Shown: positions 39,650-54,565, counted from the stretch's first letter. The stretch: 64,000 nucleotides of DNA from Acidobacteriota bacterium (GCA_028875725.1 JAPPCR010000005.1:69501-133500), one strand, 5' to 3'. Notes: a model not told the origin generated them from the letters alone. A program made the numbers and translations.

Positions 39650-40849
39650 TCAGATCAGCAGGCCGGCGATCGTCGCCGTCTGCAGGCAGGCGAGGGTGCC
39701 CGCGATCATCGCGCGGAGCCCGAGGCTGGCCAGTTCGCTCTTGCGTTCCGGGGCGATGCCGCCGATGCCGCCGATCTGGATCGCGATCGACGAGAAGTTC
39801 GAGAAGCCGCACAGGGCGTAGGTGGCGATGACCCGGGACTTCTCCGACAACTGGTTGTCCGCCGAGATGTCCTCGAAGCGGGAGTAGGCGACGAACTCGT
39901 TGGCCGCGGTCTTCAGGCCGAGAAGCGTCCCCACCGCGTCCGCCTCCGCCCACGGCACCCCCATGACCCAGGCCAGGGGCCGGAACAGGAAGCCGAGGAT
40001 CATCTCCAGGTTCAGGCCCGGAAGGCCGATCCAGCCCCCCACCGGCCCGAGGAGGCCGTTGACCAGCGCCACCAGGGCGATGAAGGCGAGCAGCATGGCG
40101 CCAACGTTCAGCGCCAGCTTCAGACCGTCGCCGGCGCCCTGGGCGGCGGCGTCGATCATGTTGGCCCAGGGGGTCTTGACCTTGAAGTCGGTATCCGCCG
40201 AGACCCGATCCGTCTCGGTCTCCGGGACCATCAGCTTGGCCATGACCAGGGCCGCCGGCGCCGACATGACGCTGGCCGCGATCAGGTGGCCGGCCGAGAT
40301 GCCCATCCCGACGTAGGCGGCAAGAACGCCGCCGGCGACGGTGGCGAAGCCGCCGGTCATCACCGCCATCAGCTCCGAGCGGGTCATCTTGCCGACGTAG
40401 GAGCGAATGAGAAGCGGCGCTTCCGTCTGGCCGACGAAGATGTTCGCCGAGGCGGACAGCGACTCGGGGCCGGAAGTGCCCATCACCTTCGTCATCACCA
40501 CGGCGAAGACCTTGACCACCCGCTGAATGACGCCGAGGTGGTAGAGGACCGCGACCACGCTCGAGAAGAAGATGATCGTCGGCAGCACCCGGAAGGCGAA
40601 GGGAACGAGGTCGAACCCCTGGCCGAAGACGAACCGTGAGCCCTCGTCGGCAAACTCGAGGAAACCCGTCACGACTTCCGTCGCGCCGGCGAAGAAGGCT
40701 CGACCAGGGGCCGTCTTCAGAATCAGCAGGGCAAGGACAAACTGGATCGCGATGCCCGTGACCACCGTCCGCCAGCGGACCCCGAAGCGGTTCGTGGAGA
40801 GCAGCCAGGCGATGCCCGGGATGACCAGGAGTCCAATCAGGCCGGTCAT
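39650..40849 (-). CDS. Concentrative nucleoside transporter (CNT/NupC family)
   Basis: A 399-residue inner membrane protein with about ten hydrophobic segments. [41 protein letters not shown] and [20 protein letters not shown] are the CNT core motifs, including the glutamate of QTEAP that contacts the nucleoside. It imports nucleosides with Na+ or H+. It is 26 bases upstream of nothing functional obvious: hflKC lies before it on the same strand (hflC stop at 40876). Confidence 0.95.
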   Translation of the reverse strand: MTGLIGLLVIPGIAWLLSTNRFGVRWRTVVTGIAIQFVLALLILKTAPGRAFFAGATEVVTGFLEFADEGSRFVFGQGFDLVPFAFRVLPTIIFFSSVVAVLYHLGVIQRVVKVFAVVMTKVMGTSGPESLSASANIFVGQTEAPLLIRSYVGKMTRSELMAVMTGGFATVAGGVLAAYVGMGISAGHLIAASVMSAPAALVMAKLMVPETETDRVSADTDFKVKTPWANMIDAAAQGAGDGLKLALNVGAMLLAFIALVALVNGLLGPVGGWIGLPGLNLEMILGFLFRPLAWVMGVPWAEADAVGTLLGLKTAANEFVAYSRFEDISADNQLSEKSRVIATYALCGFSNFSSIAIQIGGIGGIAPERKSELASLGLRAMIAGTLACLQTATIAGLLI

Positions 40850-40875
40850 CTATCGACTGACCGCCGAACCGGCAG

Positions 40876-41832
40876 CTATGGGCCGCTCGCCTTCAGGAAG
40901 CTGAAGTAATCGCTGTCGGTCGACACGACCAACCAGGTGTTCGGGTCGATCGTCTTCTCGAAGGCCTCCATCGTGCGCAGGAACTCGTAGAAGTTCCTCG
41001 ACTGGACCGACTGGTTGTAAGCCGAGGCGTAGATCTCGGTGGCTTCCGCGTCCGCCCGGCCCCGGATCTCGGTCGCCTGGCGGTAGGCCTCCGATTCGAT
41101 CCGCTTCAGGTCGCGATCCATGTTGCCGAGGATCTCCGATGCCTGGCCCTGGCCCTGGGAGCGGAAGCGGTCGGCGATCCGCTGCCGTTCCGAGATCATC
41201 CGGTTGAACACATCCGGCTCGACCTGCTGGCCGTAGTTGATGCGCCGGAACTGCACGTCCAGCACCTCGATGCCCAGATCCGCGGTCCGGTCCTGGGCCG
41301 CGGCCAGGATGTCCTGGCGGATCTTGTCGCGGCCGGTGACGATTTCCTCGAGGCCGCCGCCTCCGTCCTCGTCGAGGCCGCCGCCGGCGTCCGGGTACGA
41401 CTCGTCAGCCGCGGCCTCGCGGTTGGAACTGCGGATCACCTCGATCAGGTCGTGGTTGGCGATCGCGTTGCGGGTCTCGCCGTCCAGGATGTCGTCGAGC
41501 CGCGACTGCGCGCCCAGCTCGTCCCGCAACCGCTGGAAGAACAGCAGGGGGTCGGAGATCCGCCACCGGGCGTAGGTATCGACGAAGATGAACACCTTGT
41601 CGCGCGTCGGCAGTTCCTCGGCGGAACCCTGCCACTCCAGGAAGCGGCGGTCGAAGTAGTGGGCCTTCTGGATGAAGGGCAGCTTGAACTTCAGTCCGGG
41701 AGTATCGATCGCGTCACCAACCGGAGCGCCGAACTGCGTGATGATCGCCTGGCGATCCTCGGGAACGATGAACAGCGCGTTGCTCGCGACGAGCAGCACC
41801 ACCAGGACCAGGAGGATGGTCAGGACCTTCAC
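40876..41832 (-). CDS. hflC: HflC, SPFH-domain modulator of FtsH
   Basis: A 318-residue protein with an N-terminal signal anchor (VLTILLVLVVLLVASNALFIV) and an SPFH/band-7 domain (QAIITQFGAPVG, YFDRRFLEW, RWRISDPLLFF), then a coiled coil (AEATEIYASAYNQS). With HflK it forms the cage around the FtsH protease in the inner membrane. A Gly/Asp-rich insertion (about residues 140-165) interrupts the SPFH domain, as in many HflC proteins. The GTG start overlaps the hflK stop (GTGA). Confidence 0.95.
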   Translation of the reverse strand: MKVLTILLVLVVLLVASNALFIVPEDRQAIITQFGAPVGDAIDTPGLKFKLPFIQKAHYFDRRFLEWQGSAEELPTRDKVFIFVDTYARWRISDPLLFFQRLRDELGAQSRLDDILDGETRNAIANHDLIEVIRSSNREAAADESYPDAGGGLDEDGGGGLEEIVTGRDKIRQDILAAAQDRTADLGIEVLDVQFRRINYGQQVEPDVFNRMISERQRIADRFRSQGQGQASEILGNMDRDLKRIESEAYRQATEIRGRADAEATEIYASAYNQSVQSRNFYEFLRTMEAFEKTIDPNTWLVVSTDSDYFSFLKASGP

Positions 41833-42866
41833 GGCGTTCCCTCCCCGGCCTGCTGGGCCGCGACCTGCCGCGAGGTTCTCGCGGCGCTGACTCCCTCGAA
41901 GCTCATGATCGGCGTCAGACCGTCGACGTCCTCGTCGACGACGATCTTCCGGCCTACCTTCGGCAGCACGCGCTCCATCGTCTCGATGAACAGCCGCTTG
42001 CGCGTCACCTCCGGCGCCTGGCGGAACTCCTCGTAGAGGGCGTTGAAACGGGTCGCGTCGCCCTGGGCCCGGTTCACCCGGTCGAGCGCGTAACCCTCAG
42101 CCTGCTGGATCGTCTGCAGCGCCTGACCCTCGGCTCGGGGAATGACCCGGTTGTACTCCGCCTCGGCTTCGTTGACCAGCCGTTCGAGCTCCTGCTCGGC
42201 CTGGTTGACCGCGTTGAAGGACGGCTTGACCGGCTCGGGCGGGTTGTTGCTCTGCAGCACCACCTGGTCGATGGCGATCCCGGTCTCGTACTGGTTGCAC
42301 AACTCCTGCAGCTCGACCTTCACCGCGCCCTCGATCTCGGCCCGGCCGACGGTCAGCACTTCGTTCACCGTGCGGTCCCCGACCACCTTGCGCATCACCG
42401 CCTCGCTCATGTCGCGGAAGGTCGCGTCCAGGCGGCGAACCCGGAAGAGATACTGGTAGGGGTCGACGACCCGGTACTGGACCACCCACTCGACGACCGC
42501 GGCGTTCAGGTCGCCGGTCAGCATGTTCGCCTCGTCCGGGTTGGACACGAAGGAGCTTCGCACCCCCACGCTCTCGCTGCTGAAGCCGAACTCCTGCTTC
42601 AACTGGCGCCTCACGGGCACCTTGGTCAAGTCGTCGACCAGCGGGATCTTGAAGCGCAGGCCAGGCTCGGTCGTGCCCGCGTACTTGCCGAGACGGAGGA
42701 TGACCCCCACCTCCTCGGGCTGCACCGTGTAGACACTGGACAGGGCCAGGAGGCCGGCCACGACCACCACGGCGATGATCTTCAGACCGCCCAGGCGCTC
42801 GCGCAGCGCCTTGGTCACATTGCCGAGATCGAGGGGGCTGTCGGCACCGGGAAAGTTGTCAGGCAT
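41829..42866 (-). CDS. hflK: HflK, SPFH-domain modulator of FtsH
   Basis: A 345-residue protein starting at MPDNFPGADSPLDLG. One transmembrane anchor (about residues 28-46), then SPFH domain (SVYTVQPEEVGVILRLGKYAGTTEPGLRFKIP, YRVVDPYQYLF, FRDMSEAVMRKVVGDRTV) and a long helical tail. It pairs with HflC. The Gly-rich N-terminus of E. coli HflK is absent, as is common outside enterobacteria. It shares a 63-base divergent promoter region with the helicase gene. Confidence 0.96.
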   Translation of the reverse strand: MPDNFPGADSPLDLGNVTKALRERLGGLKIIAVVVVAGLLALSSVYTVQPEEVGVILRLGKYAGTTEPGLRFKIPLVDDLTKVPVRRQLKQEFGFSSESVGVRSSFVSNPDEANMLTGDLNAAVVEWVVQYRVVDPYQYLFRVRRLDATFRDMSEAVMRKVVGDRTVNEVLTVGRAEIEGAVKVELQELCNQYETGIAIDQVVLQSNNPPEPVKPSFNAVNQAEQELERLVNEAEAEYNRVIPRAEGQALQTIQQAEGYALDRVNRAQGDATRFNALYEEFRQAPEVTRKRLFIETMERVLPKVGRKIVVDEDVDGLTPIMSFEGVSAARTSRQVAAQQAGEGTP

Positions 42867-42929
42867 AGCAAACGAGGCTATGCCATCGGCCCCCGGAAGA
42901 CAACCGCTGAAACGGTAGTCTCGCCGCCT

Positions 42930-45374
42930 ATGCCGCCGCGTTTCGACGACGACGGGAGGACGCTCCGGCTGTCCGTGGCGGACCTGCTCGAACACAGCGC
43001 CGCGAGGCACCTCGGGTTCGCCAATCGCGGCGGTTTCGAGCGGCTCTGGGTGGGCCAGGCGATCCACAGCCGCTACCAGGAACAGGCGATGGAGCGCGAG
43101 CCGAGCTACCGGCGCGAGGTCGAGCTGTCCTTCGAGTTCGAACACCGGGGCTGGAAGATCACCCTGACCGGCCGGGCGGACGGGATCTACCGGGACGCGG
43201 ACGGCCGTCTGGCGATCGAGGAGATCAAGTCCGTGCGGCCCAACACGGAGCCCTCGCCGGCGCTGCTCGCCACCTACCGCCGGCAGGCCGCGATCTACGC
43301 CTGGATCGTCCACCGCTCGGGCGTCGCCGCCGCGCTGCCGGTGCGCGCCGAACTCGTTCTGATCGAGATCGGCACCGCCGGGATCGACCGCCTCGACGTG
43401 GAACTCGACTTCGAGGAGCTCGACTCCGACATCCGGCAGCGACTCAACCGGCTCGTCCGCGAGTACGAGTCGGAGAGAGCCGAGCGCCAGCGCCGCGAGC
43501 TGGCCGCCGAACGCCTGGAGTTTCCCTTCCACCAGCCCCGGCCCGGCCAGCAGGAGATCATCGACCGCTCCGGCCTCGCCGTCGAGCAGCGCGAGCACCT
43601 GCTGGTCCAGGCGCCGACCGGGCTGGGCAAGACCGCCGCCGTCCTGTTCCCGGTGCTCCGCGAGGCGCTGGCGCGGGACCTGCGCGTGTTCGTGCTCACC
43701 GCGAAGAACACGCAGCAGGCGATGGCCAACCGGGTGATCGACCTGCTGAACCGTGAGCGCGCCTTCCACGCCCTGCACCTCCGCGCCAAGGCGCGGATGT
43801 GCGCAAACGACGAGATCATCTGCCACGAGGACTACTGCCAGTACGCCCGCGACTACTACGTCAAGCTGCAGCGGAGCCAGGTCATCCCCCGGCTGCTCGA
43901 CGGGCACGGCCTGCTGGAACCGGACACGATCTTCGACGTCTCGAAGGGGGTCCGGGCCTGCCCGTTCGAGATCAGCCTCGAACTCGGCCGGCGGGTGCAG
44001 GTCGTGGTCGGCGACTACAACTACGCCCTCGACCCCTTCGTCAAGCTGACCGAGTTTCAGGGCGACGCCGACTTATCCGGCACCGTTCTCATCGTCGACG
44101 AGATCCACAACCTGATCGATCGCGGCCGCGGCTACTACAGCCCGGAGCTCTCGGCGGCAAGCTGCCGGGCGGCTCGCGCGGGTCTGCGCCGGGCCGCCCG
44201 CGGCACCGAGGGCGGGCCGACCGAGCGCCTGCGGGAACTCTGCGCCGCCCTGGAGGAGCTGATCCAGGGCGAGGTCGACCTGGCAGTAGACACGCCAGAC
44301 CGCAACGCGGTGGCCGAGGGCGCCGCGCCCGAAGAACAGCTCTGGCGCCTGCGGGCCGCCTTCGACCGGGGCTTCGTGGACTACCTGGAGTTTCGCCGCG
44401 ACACCCGTTCCTTCGCCGCGAACGACGCCTTCGTCGAGCTCTACTTCGAGCTGCTGCGGTTCCTGAACACCCTCCAGCTCGCCTCGCAGCCGAAGCACGC
44501 GGAGTCCTTCAGCTTCCTGTTCCGGCGGATCGACCGGGCGCCCAGCCTGGCCATCCTGTGCAAGGACGCGAGCTCCTTCCTGGGAGCCACGATCAACCGC
44601 TGCCGCTCGACGATCGGCCTGTCCGCGACCCTGCAACCGTTCGAGTTCTACCGCGACCTGCTCGGCCTCGACCCGGACCGCACCTCGACCCTCGAGGTGC
44701 CGAGCGCGTTCCCGGCCGGGAACCGGCGGGTCGTCGTCGACACCTCGGTCACGACGACCTACCGGACCCGCGACCAGAACTACGGCCCGATCGCCGAGCG
44801 GCTGGCCGAGTTCGCCCGGTCCGTGCCGGGGAACTCGATGGCGATCTTCCCCAGCTACCGGTTTCTCGCCGAGGTCCAGGAGCGGCTGCCCGACTGCGGC
44901 CGCAACCTGGTCGTCCAGCAGCAGACGACCAGCGAAGCGCGGCGCCAGGAAGTGCTCGACACGCTGACCAGTCCGCTCGCCGGCGACACCCTGCTCCTGG
45001 CGGTGGCGGGCGGCGTGTTCTCGGAAGGCGTCGACTACCCGGGCGACGCGCTGCTCGCCGTGGCCGTGGTCGGCCCCTGCCTGCCCGCGGTGACGATGGA
45101 GCAAAGGCTGCTGCAGGCCTACTACGACGAGCGCTTCGAGCGCGGCTTCGAGTACGCCTTCGTCGTCCCCGGGATGACCCGCGTGGTCCAGGCCGCCGGC
45201 CGGCTGATCCGCTCCGCCGAGGACCGCGGCGTCATCGCCCTCTTCGACCGCCGGTTTCTGCAGCGCGCGTACCGGCGACACCTTCCGGCCGAGTGGTGGC
45301 CCGACCCGGTCGACGATGAGGAAGTCGATCTCGCCGGCCATCCGGCCACCACCGCCGCCGCCTTCTTCTCATGA
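42930..45374 (+). CDS. PD-(D/E)XK nuclease fused to XPD/DinG-type Fe-S helicase
   Basis: An 814-residue protein. Residues 60-130 carry a RecB/Cas4-like nuclease core (GRADGIYRDADGRLAIEEIKS, with D and ExK). From about residue 200 there is a superfamily 2 helicase: Walker A APTGLGKT (about 225), an XPD-type Fe-S set (RMCANDEIICHEDYCQYA, RACPFEI, about 289-345), DEIH box IVDEIHNL (about 388), and motif VI QAAGRLIRS near the end. DinG/XPD proteins unwind 5'-3'; the nuclease suggests end processing in DNA repair or defence. Its stop overlaps luxE (ATGA). Confidence 0.88.
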   Translation: MPPRFDDDGRTLRLSVADLLEHSAARHLGFANRGGFERLWVGQAIHSRYQEQAMEREPSYRREVELSFEFEHRGWKITLTGRADGIYRDADGRLAIEEIKSVRPNTEPSPALLATYRRQAAIYAWIVHRSGVAAALPVRAELVLIEIGTAGIDRLDVELDFEELDSDIRQRLNRLVREYESERAERQRRELAAERLEFPFHQPRPGQQEIIDRSGLAVEQREHLLVQAPTGLGKTAAVLFPVLREALARDLRVFVLTAKNTQQAMANRVIDLLNRERAFHALHLRAKARMCANDEIICHEDYCQYARDYYVKLQRSQVIPRLLDGHGLLEPDTIFDVSKGVRACPFEISLELGRRVQVVVGDYNYALDPFVKLTEFQGDADLSGTVLIVDEIHNLIDRGRGYYSPELSAASCRAARAGLRRAARGTEGGPTERLRELCAALEELIQGEVDLAVDTPDRNAVAEGAAPEEQLWRLRAAFDRGFVDYLEFRRDTRSFAANDAFVELYFELLRFLNTLQLASQPKHAESFSFLFRRIDRAPSLAILCKDASSFLGATINRCRSTIGLSATLQPFEFYRDLLGLDPDRTSTLEVPSAFPAGNRRVVVDTSVTTTYRTRDQNYGPIAERLAEFARSVPGNSMAIFPSYRFLAEVQERLPDCGRNLVVQQQTTSEARRQEVLDTLTSPLAGDTLLLAVAGGVFSEGVDYPGDALLAVAVVGPCLPAVTMEQRLLQAYYDERFERGFEYAFVVPGMTRVVQAAGRLIRSAEDRGVIALFDRRFLQRAYRRHLPAEWWPDPVDDEEVDLAGHPATTAAAFFS

Positions 45375-46414
45375 CACAGCTCCTCCACCGGATCGAACGC
45401 TTCATCCTCGGGGTCGACGGCGACTTCGACGCACTCGCCGCGGCCGCTGCCCGCTTCGGCTACGAGCGGGTAGAGCCGTATCGCCGGCTCTGCGATCGCC
45501 GCGGCGTCACTCCCGCCACGCTCGACGACTGGCGCGCCGCTCCGGCCGTGCCCACCTCCGCCTTCAAGTCGCTGCGGCTCGCCGCCGCCGAACCGCTGGA
45601 GATCTTCCGAAGCAGCGGCACCACCCGCGGCGCGGAACGCCGGAGCGTTCACTACCACTCCTACCCCGATCTCTACCGGACGGTGATCGACGCCACCTTC
45701 GCCGCCGCCTGCCTGCCGGCCGGCTCCGGACGCCTGCCGATCCTCTCCCTCATCCCGGACCGCGCGATCGCCCCCGACTCGAGCCTCTCGTTCATGGCGG
45801 CCCACGTCTTCGAGCGCCACGCCGCGCCCGGCAGCGCCTGGGCGGTCTCGAGCAGCGGCATCGACCTGGACCTCGCCTGCCGCTGGCTGGGCGCGCAGGC
45901 CGAAGGCGAAGCCGTCCTCGTCCTCGCGACCGCCCTGGCCCTCGTCCTGTTGCTCGACCGTCTCCAGGGCGAATCGGGAGGCGCCATTCGCCTTCCCGCC
46001 GGGAGCCGGGTCTTCGAAACCGGCGGCTTCAAGGGCCAGCGGCTGGAGACAACGCCCGAGGCGGTCCGGCGACGCGCCCGCACCCTGCTCGGCCTCGCGC
46101 CGGACGCCGTCGTGCGCGAGTACGGCATGACGGAACTGACCAGCCAGGCCTACTCCCGCCCCGGCGGCGAGCGGCTGCGCACGCCGTCCTGGATGCCGTG
46201 GCGCGTGCTGGACCCCGACACGCTCGAAGAGGTCGAGGAGGGCCAAACCGGCCTGCTGGCGCTCTTCGATCTCGCCAACCTCGGCTCCGTCTGCCACGTC
46301 CTCACCGAGGACCTCGGTGTCCGCGAGGGCAGCGCCTTCCGCCTGCTCGGCCGCGCGAGCGGCGCCGAACTGCGCGGCTGTTCCCTGACCGCCGAGGAAC
46401 TGGGCGCCGCGTGA
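45371..46414 (+). CDS. LuxE-like acyl-protein synthetase
   Basis: A 347-residue adenylate-forming enzyme: FRSSGTTRGAERR (AMP loop), FETGGFKGQR and VREYGMTELTSQAYSRPGGER are the LuxE/PaaK-like motifs. LuxE activates a fatty acid as acyl-AMP and passes it to a protein thiol, and LuxC then reduces it to aldehyde. Here it overlaps both the helicase and the LuxC-like gene. No luxA/B luciferase or luxD thioesterase is present, so bioluminescence is not indicated. Confidence 0.85.
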   Translation: MTQLLHRIERFILGVDGDFDALAAAAARFGYERVEPYRRLCDRRGVTPATLDDWRAAPAVPTSAFKSLRLAAAEPLEIFRSSGTTRGAERRSVHYHSYPDLYRTVIDATFAAACLPAGSGRLPILSLIPDRAIAPDSSLSFMAAHVFERHAAPGSAWAVSSSGIDLDLACRWLGAQAEGEAVLVLATALALVLLLDRLQGESGGAIRLPAGSRVFETGGFKGQRLETTPEAVRRRARTLLGLAPDAVVREYGMTELTSQAYSRPGGERLRTPSWMPWRVLDPDTLEEVEEGQTGLLALFDLANLGSVCHVLTEDLGVREGSAFRLLGRASGAELRGCSLTAEELGAA

Positions 46415-47604
46415 GCGCACCCACAGCCACGGTCGTCGCGCAACGGCTGGCCGCGGCCGCGCCGTCCCTCCGCGCCATCCCGGACGACGTTCTGCTCGCC
46501 GCCTGGAACGACACGCTCGACGCCTTCCTCGACGCCAACAGCCCGGAGCGCCGCGACCTCGACCCCGGCCTGCTTCAATCCACCGGCCTCTCGCCGGCCG
46601 GCCTGAACCACGGCCTGAAGAGCATCGGCGAAGGCATGCTCGAGGATGCCGCGGCCGCCGAACTTCAGCGGCCGCACCGCCAGCGGGATGACGGCTTCAG
46701 CCTGGTCGTTCTTCCGGCCGAGCCCCCCGGCCTGATCATCCAGTCCCTCCTGCCAGCGCTCGCGGCACGCGCTCCCGCTCTGTTCAAGTCCTCCCGCGCC
46801 GAGCCCCACTTCGCGCCGGCCTTCCTCGCCGCCCTCGGCCGGCGACTACCCAGGCTGCACGACGCCTACGCCGCCGTCACCTGGACCGGCGGCGACGAAG
46901 CGGTCGAGACGCCACTCCACGCCTCCGCTCGCCTCGTCGTGGCCTACGGCGAAGAGGCAACGATCGATACCCTCCAGTCCGCCGCCACAGGGCGCCTCAT
47001 CGCCTTCGGCCCCAGGCTCAGTCTCGGCTGGGTCGGCCCCGGCGCCGACCCGGAGCAGGCCGCCCGCGGCATGGCGCTCGACATCGCGACCTTCGACCAG
47101 CGCGGCTGCCTGTCCGTCCACGCCGTGTTCGCCGAACCGGACACCGCCCCCACCTTCGCCGCCGCCCTCGCCGAAGCTCTAAGGGAACTGGCGCTCCAAC
47201 TATGTCCGGGCCGGAGCAACGCCGCCGACCGTGCCGGCGTCCGCCTCGCCCGCGAGGACGCCGACCTTCGAGGCCTCGACTGGCATGGGGACGCACTCGA
47301 CGCCGGCACCGTCATCGTCGACCCCGGCCCGCGGATCAGTCCGTCGCCCGGCCTCCGCACCGTCCGCATCCACGCGATCGAAAGTGTCCCGCCGCTGGAC
47401 GACTGGAGCGGCCGGCTTCAGGGCATAGCCGTGGCCGGCCACCTGCCCGTGACCATCCGCCGTGCCTTCGAACAAGCCGGCGTCTCCCGTTTCGCCCCGG
47501 CCGGCCGACTCCAGGCCACCGACGTCACGTGGCGCAACGGCGGCATCGACCTGGCCGCCGAGTTCGCGAACGAGCCCTCGCGAGCACCCCGTGTACGTAC
47601 ATGA
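46411..47604 (+). CDS. LuxC-like acyl-CoA/acyl-protein reductase
   Basis: A 397-residue aldehyde-dehydrogenase-fold protein with GTG start overlapping the luxE stop (GTGA). It shows the LuxC pattern: LVVLPAEPPGLIIQSLLPALAARAPALFKSS for nucleotide binding, and DIATFDQRGCLSVHAVF, in which Cys233 should be the acyl-enzyme nucleophile. It is shorter than luminous-bacteria LuxC (about 480). With the LuxE-like protein it should make a fatty aldehyde from an activated acid using NADPH; the end use is unknown. Confidence 0.85.
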   Translation: MSAPTATVVAQRLAAAAPSLRAIPDDVLLAAWNDTLDAFLDANSPERRDLDPGLLQSTGLSPAGLNHGLKSIGEGMLEDAAAAELQRPHRQRDDGFSLVVLPAEPPGLIIQSLLPALAARAPALFKSSRAEPHFAPAFLAALGRRLPRLHDAYAAVTWTGGDEAVETPLHASARLVVAYGEEATIDTLQSAATGRLIAFGPRLSLGWVGPGADPEQAARGMALDIATFDQRGCLSVHAVFAEPDTAPTFAAALAEALRELALQLCPGRSNAADRAGVRLAREDADLRGLDWHGDALDAGTVIVDPGPRISPSPGLRTVRIHAIESVPPLDDWSGRLQGIAVAGHLPVTIRRAFEQAGVSRFAPAGRLQATDVTWRNGGIDLAAEFANEPSRAPRVRT

Positions 47605-47623
47605 ATGCTAGGATGTCCTTACC

Positions 47624-47851
47624 ATGCAGAAGCGCCTGACCCGAACCGGAAACAGTCACGCCCTCGTCCTGGACAAGGGAATCCTCGAGGCCACCGGAAT
47701 CGACAGCGACACGATGCTGGAGGTCTCGACGGACGGCGACGTCATCCTGATCTCCCCGGTCCGTGACGAAGACCGCGTAGCGAAGCTCAAGCGGGGACTG
47801 GATCGCATGCACAAGCGCTACGCCGGCGCCTTCCGACGTCTGGCGCAGTAG
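47624..47851 (+). CDS. AbrB/MazE-type antitoxin
   Basis: A 75-residue protein: MQKRLTRTGNSHALVLDKGILEATGID is a SpoVT/AbrB swapped-hairpin DNA-binding domain, with a basic helical C-terminus (KLKRGLDRMHKRYAGAFRRLAQ) that could cover the toxin. It starts 20 bases after the luxC stop and precedes a Doc-type toxin by 20 bases. It probably autoregulates the pair. Confidence 0.87.
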   Translation: MQKRLTRTGNSHALVLDKGILEATGIDSDTMLEVSTDGDVILISPVRDEDRVAKLKRGLDRMHKRYAGAFRRLAQ

Positions 47852-47870
47852 GACCGAGGCGTTCGGGCGA

Positions 47871-48260
47871 GTGGAACCGGAGTTCCTCACGCTTGACGAA
47901 GCGCTTGCGATCCAGGCAGAGCAGATCGAACGGTACGGCGGCACAGAAGGAGTGCGCGATCACGGCCTACTGGCGTCTGCCCTGGCAATGCCCGCCGCGA
48001 CATACGGCGGGCAGTTTCTCCATCCGAACCTCTTCGAGATGGCCGCCGCCTACCTCTTCCATCTCTGCAAGAACCATCCCTTTCTGGATGGAAACAAGCG
48101 CACCGCACTCGCCGCTTCTCTTGCCTTCCTGTGGCTCAACGATCTCGAAGTGGTGGCCGATCCGGACGAGATCGCGGAACTGGTCCTCGGCGTCGCCGAT
48201 GGCAGCGTCGGCAAGGCGCAGGTGGCGGTGTACCTGGAGGAGCGTGCTCGCCAGCTGTAG
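47871..48260 (+). CDS. Doc-family (Fic fold) toxin
   Basis: A 129-residue protein from a GTG. The Doc motif HPFLDGNKRTAL (His69 onward, family HxFx[D/N]GNKR) is intact, preceded by the Doc-type N-terminus FLTLDEALAIQAEQIERYGG. Doc phosphorylates EF-Tu and halts translation. The usual partner is Phd; here the upstream gene is AbrB-like. All motif residues look functional. Confidence 0.93.
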   Translation: MEPEFLTLDEALAIQAEQIERYGGTEGVRDHGLLASALAMPAATYGGQFLHPNLFEMAAAYLFHLCKNHPFLDGNKRTALAASLAFLWLNDLEVVADPDEIAELVLGVADGSVGKAQVAVYLEERARQL

Positions 48261-49226
48261 TTACGGTTCCGGCGGCAAGCCCGACACCGTCTCGGCCACC
48301 ACGCCGTCCTTGACCCGGAACGAGCGCGGCAGCGTCCGGTAGAGCGGCGCCAGAAAGGTCGGCGGCGCTTCGCGGATCTCGAAGGCGGGGCCGTACGACC
48401 AGAAGAACGCCCGGTTCTCGTCCGGCGTCGCGGAGCTCAGGACCCACATCCGGCCGCCGGCGAAGACGTGCTGGTTCAGGCCGTCGACGGCCTTGCCGAG
48501 GTCCTCGTCGAGGTCGGCGATGACCAGCCAGTGCTCGCCTTCCTCCAGTTCCGGCACGACCGTGCTCAGGCAGAGCCGGCTGTCGCCGTCGCCGCTGCAG
48601 ATCTCGTCGATCGTGAGGTCGGGCTTCAGCCGCGTCGCGAGGTTGTCGAGCGGGAGGTCCGGCGCGGCGCGGGCGAAGGCGAGCAGCCCCACGGTCAGGG
48701 TGCCGACGACGGCGAGCCGGATCCAGGGTGCGCCCCCGGCCGCGCGCCGGCCAAGGAACGCCAGCGCAAGCGCCGGCACCATGAGCGCCAGGTCCTGCCA
48801 GAACGCCTCCGCCGGCGTCCGCTCGACCAGGTTGCCGAAGCAGCCGCAGCCGGCTTCGTCCTCGGTCGCGATGCCCCGCAGGTCGCGGTAGTAGGCGCGG
48901 CCGGTGAGAAACAGGAAGAAGGCGACGAGGAGCGCCGAGGGCCCGAGCACCCACACCCGGCGAAGCCCCAGGATCAGCGCGCTGCCGAGACCCATCTCGA
49001 GCGCCAGCGCGATCGCGGTGACCACGACGGCCGGCAGCAGGAAGTCGAGGCCCTCGATCTCGACCAGCTTGACGAACGCCTGCGGGTCGAGCGCCTTGAC
49101 GACGCCACCGAACACCAGCACGGCGCCCAGGAAGGCGCCTCCGGCCCAGCCGACGACGGGGAGCACGGAGTCCAGCGTCCCGCCCGGCGCCGCCGCGCGG
49201 GTCTTGCGGCGCACTTCACTCGGCAT
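48261..49226 (-). CDS. MauE/DoxX-like membrane protein
   Basis: A 321-residue protein: four transmembrane segments in the first 165 residues (VGWAGGAFLGAVLVFGGVVKALDP at the start, the MauE/DoxX pattern) with a CGCFGN cysteine motif after the third. A fifth membrane segment is followed by an about 130-residue external domain with two cysteines (ICSGDGDSRLC). MauE-like proteins accompany disulfide or redox maturation of exported proteins. The C-terminal domain is not recognised. Its stop directly abuts the convergent doc stop. Confidence 0.8.
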   Translation of the reverse strand: MPSEVRRKTRAAAPGGTLDSVLPVVGWAGGAFLGAVLVFGGVVKALDPQAFVKLVEIEGLDFLLPAVVVTAIALALEMGLGSALILGLRRVWVLGPSALLVAFFLFLTGRAYYRDLRGIATEDEAGCGCFGNLVERTPAEAFWQDLALMVPALALAFLGRRAAGGAPWIRLAVVGTLTVGLLAFARAAPDLPLDNLATRLKPDLTIDEICSGDGDSRLCLSTVVPELEEGEHWLVIADLDEDLGKAVDGLNQHVFAGGRMWVLSSATPDENRAFFWSYGPAFEIREAPPTFLAPLYRTLPRSFRVKDGVVAETVSGLPPEP

Positions 49227-49342
49227 GGCTCACCGTCACCTCTTTGCCGCCCATCCCGTTGTTATCCTGACTCGCCGCCCCGCCGCTCGTTCCGCCCCGC
49301 CGTCGCCCGGGCGGGACGCTCTACAACCGCGCAGACTAACGC

Positions 49343-51025
<1,683 letters not shown>

Positions 51026-51041
51026 GTGAATCCCGCTCCCT

Positions 51042-54512
<3,471 letters not shown>

Positions 54513-54565
54513 TTCGTTCGTTTCCGCGGCTGGTCGTTCAGCCGACAGGGGACGCTAGCAGCGGA

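Noticed and set aside
45371..47604. A bioluminescence (lux) operon
   Set aside because: LuxE- and LuxC-like proteins are present, but luxA, luxB and luxD are not, and the neighbours are unrelated.
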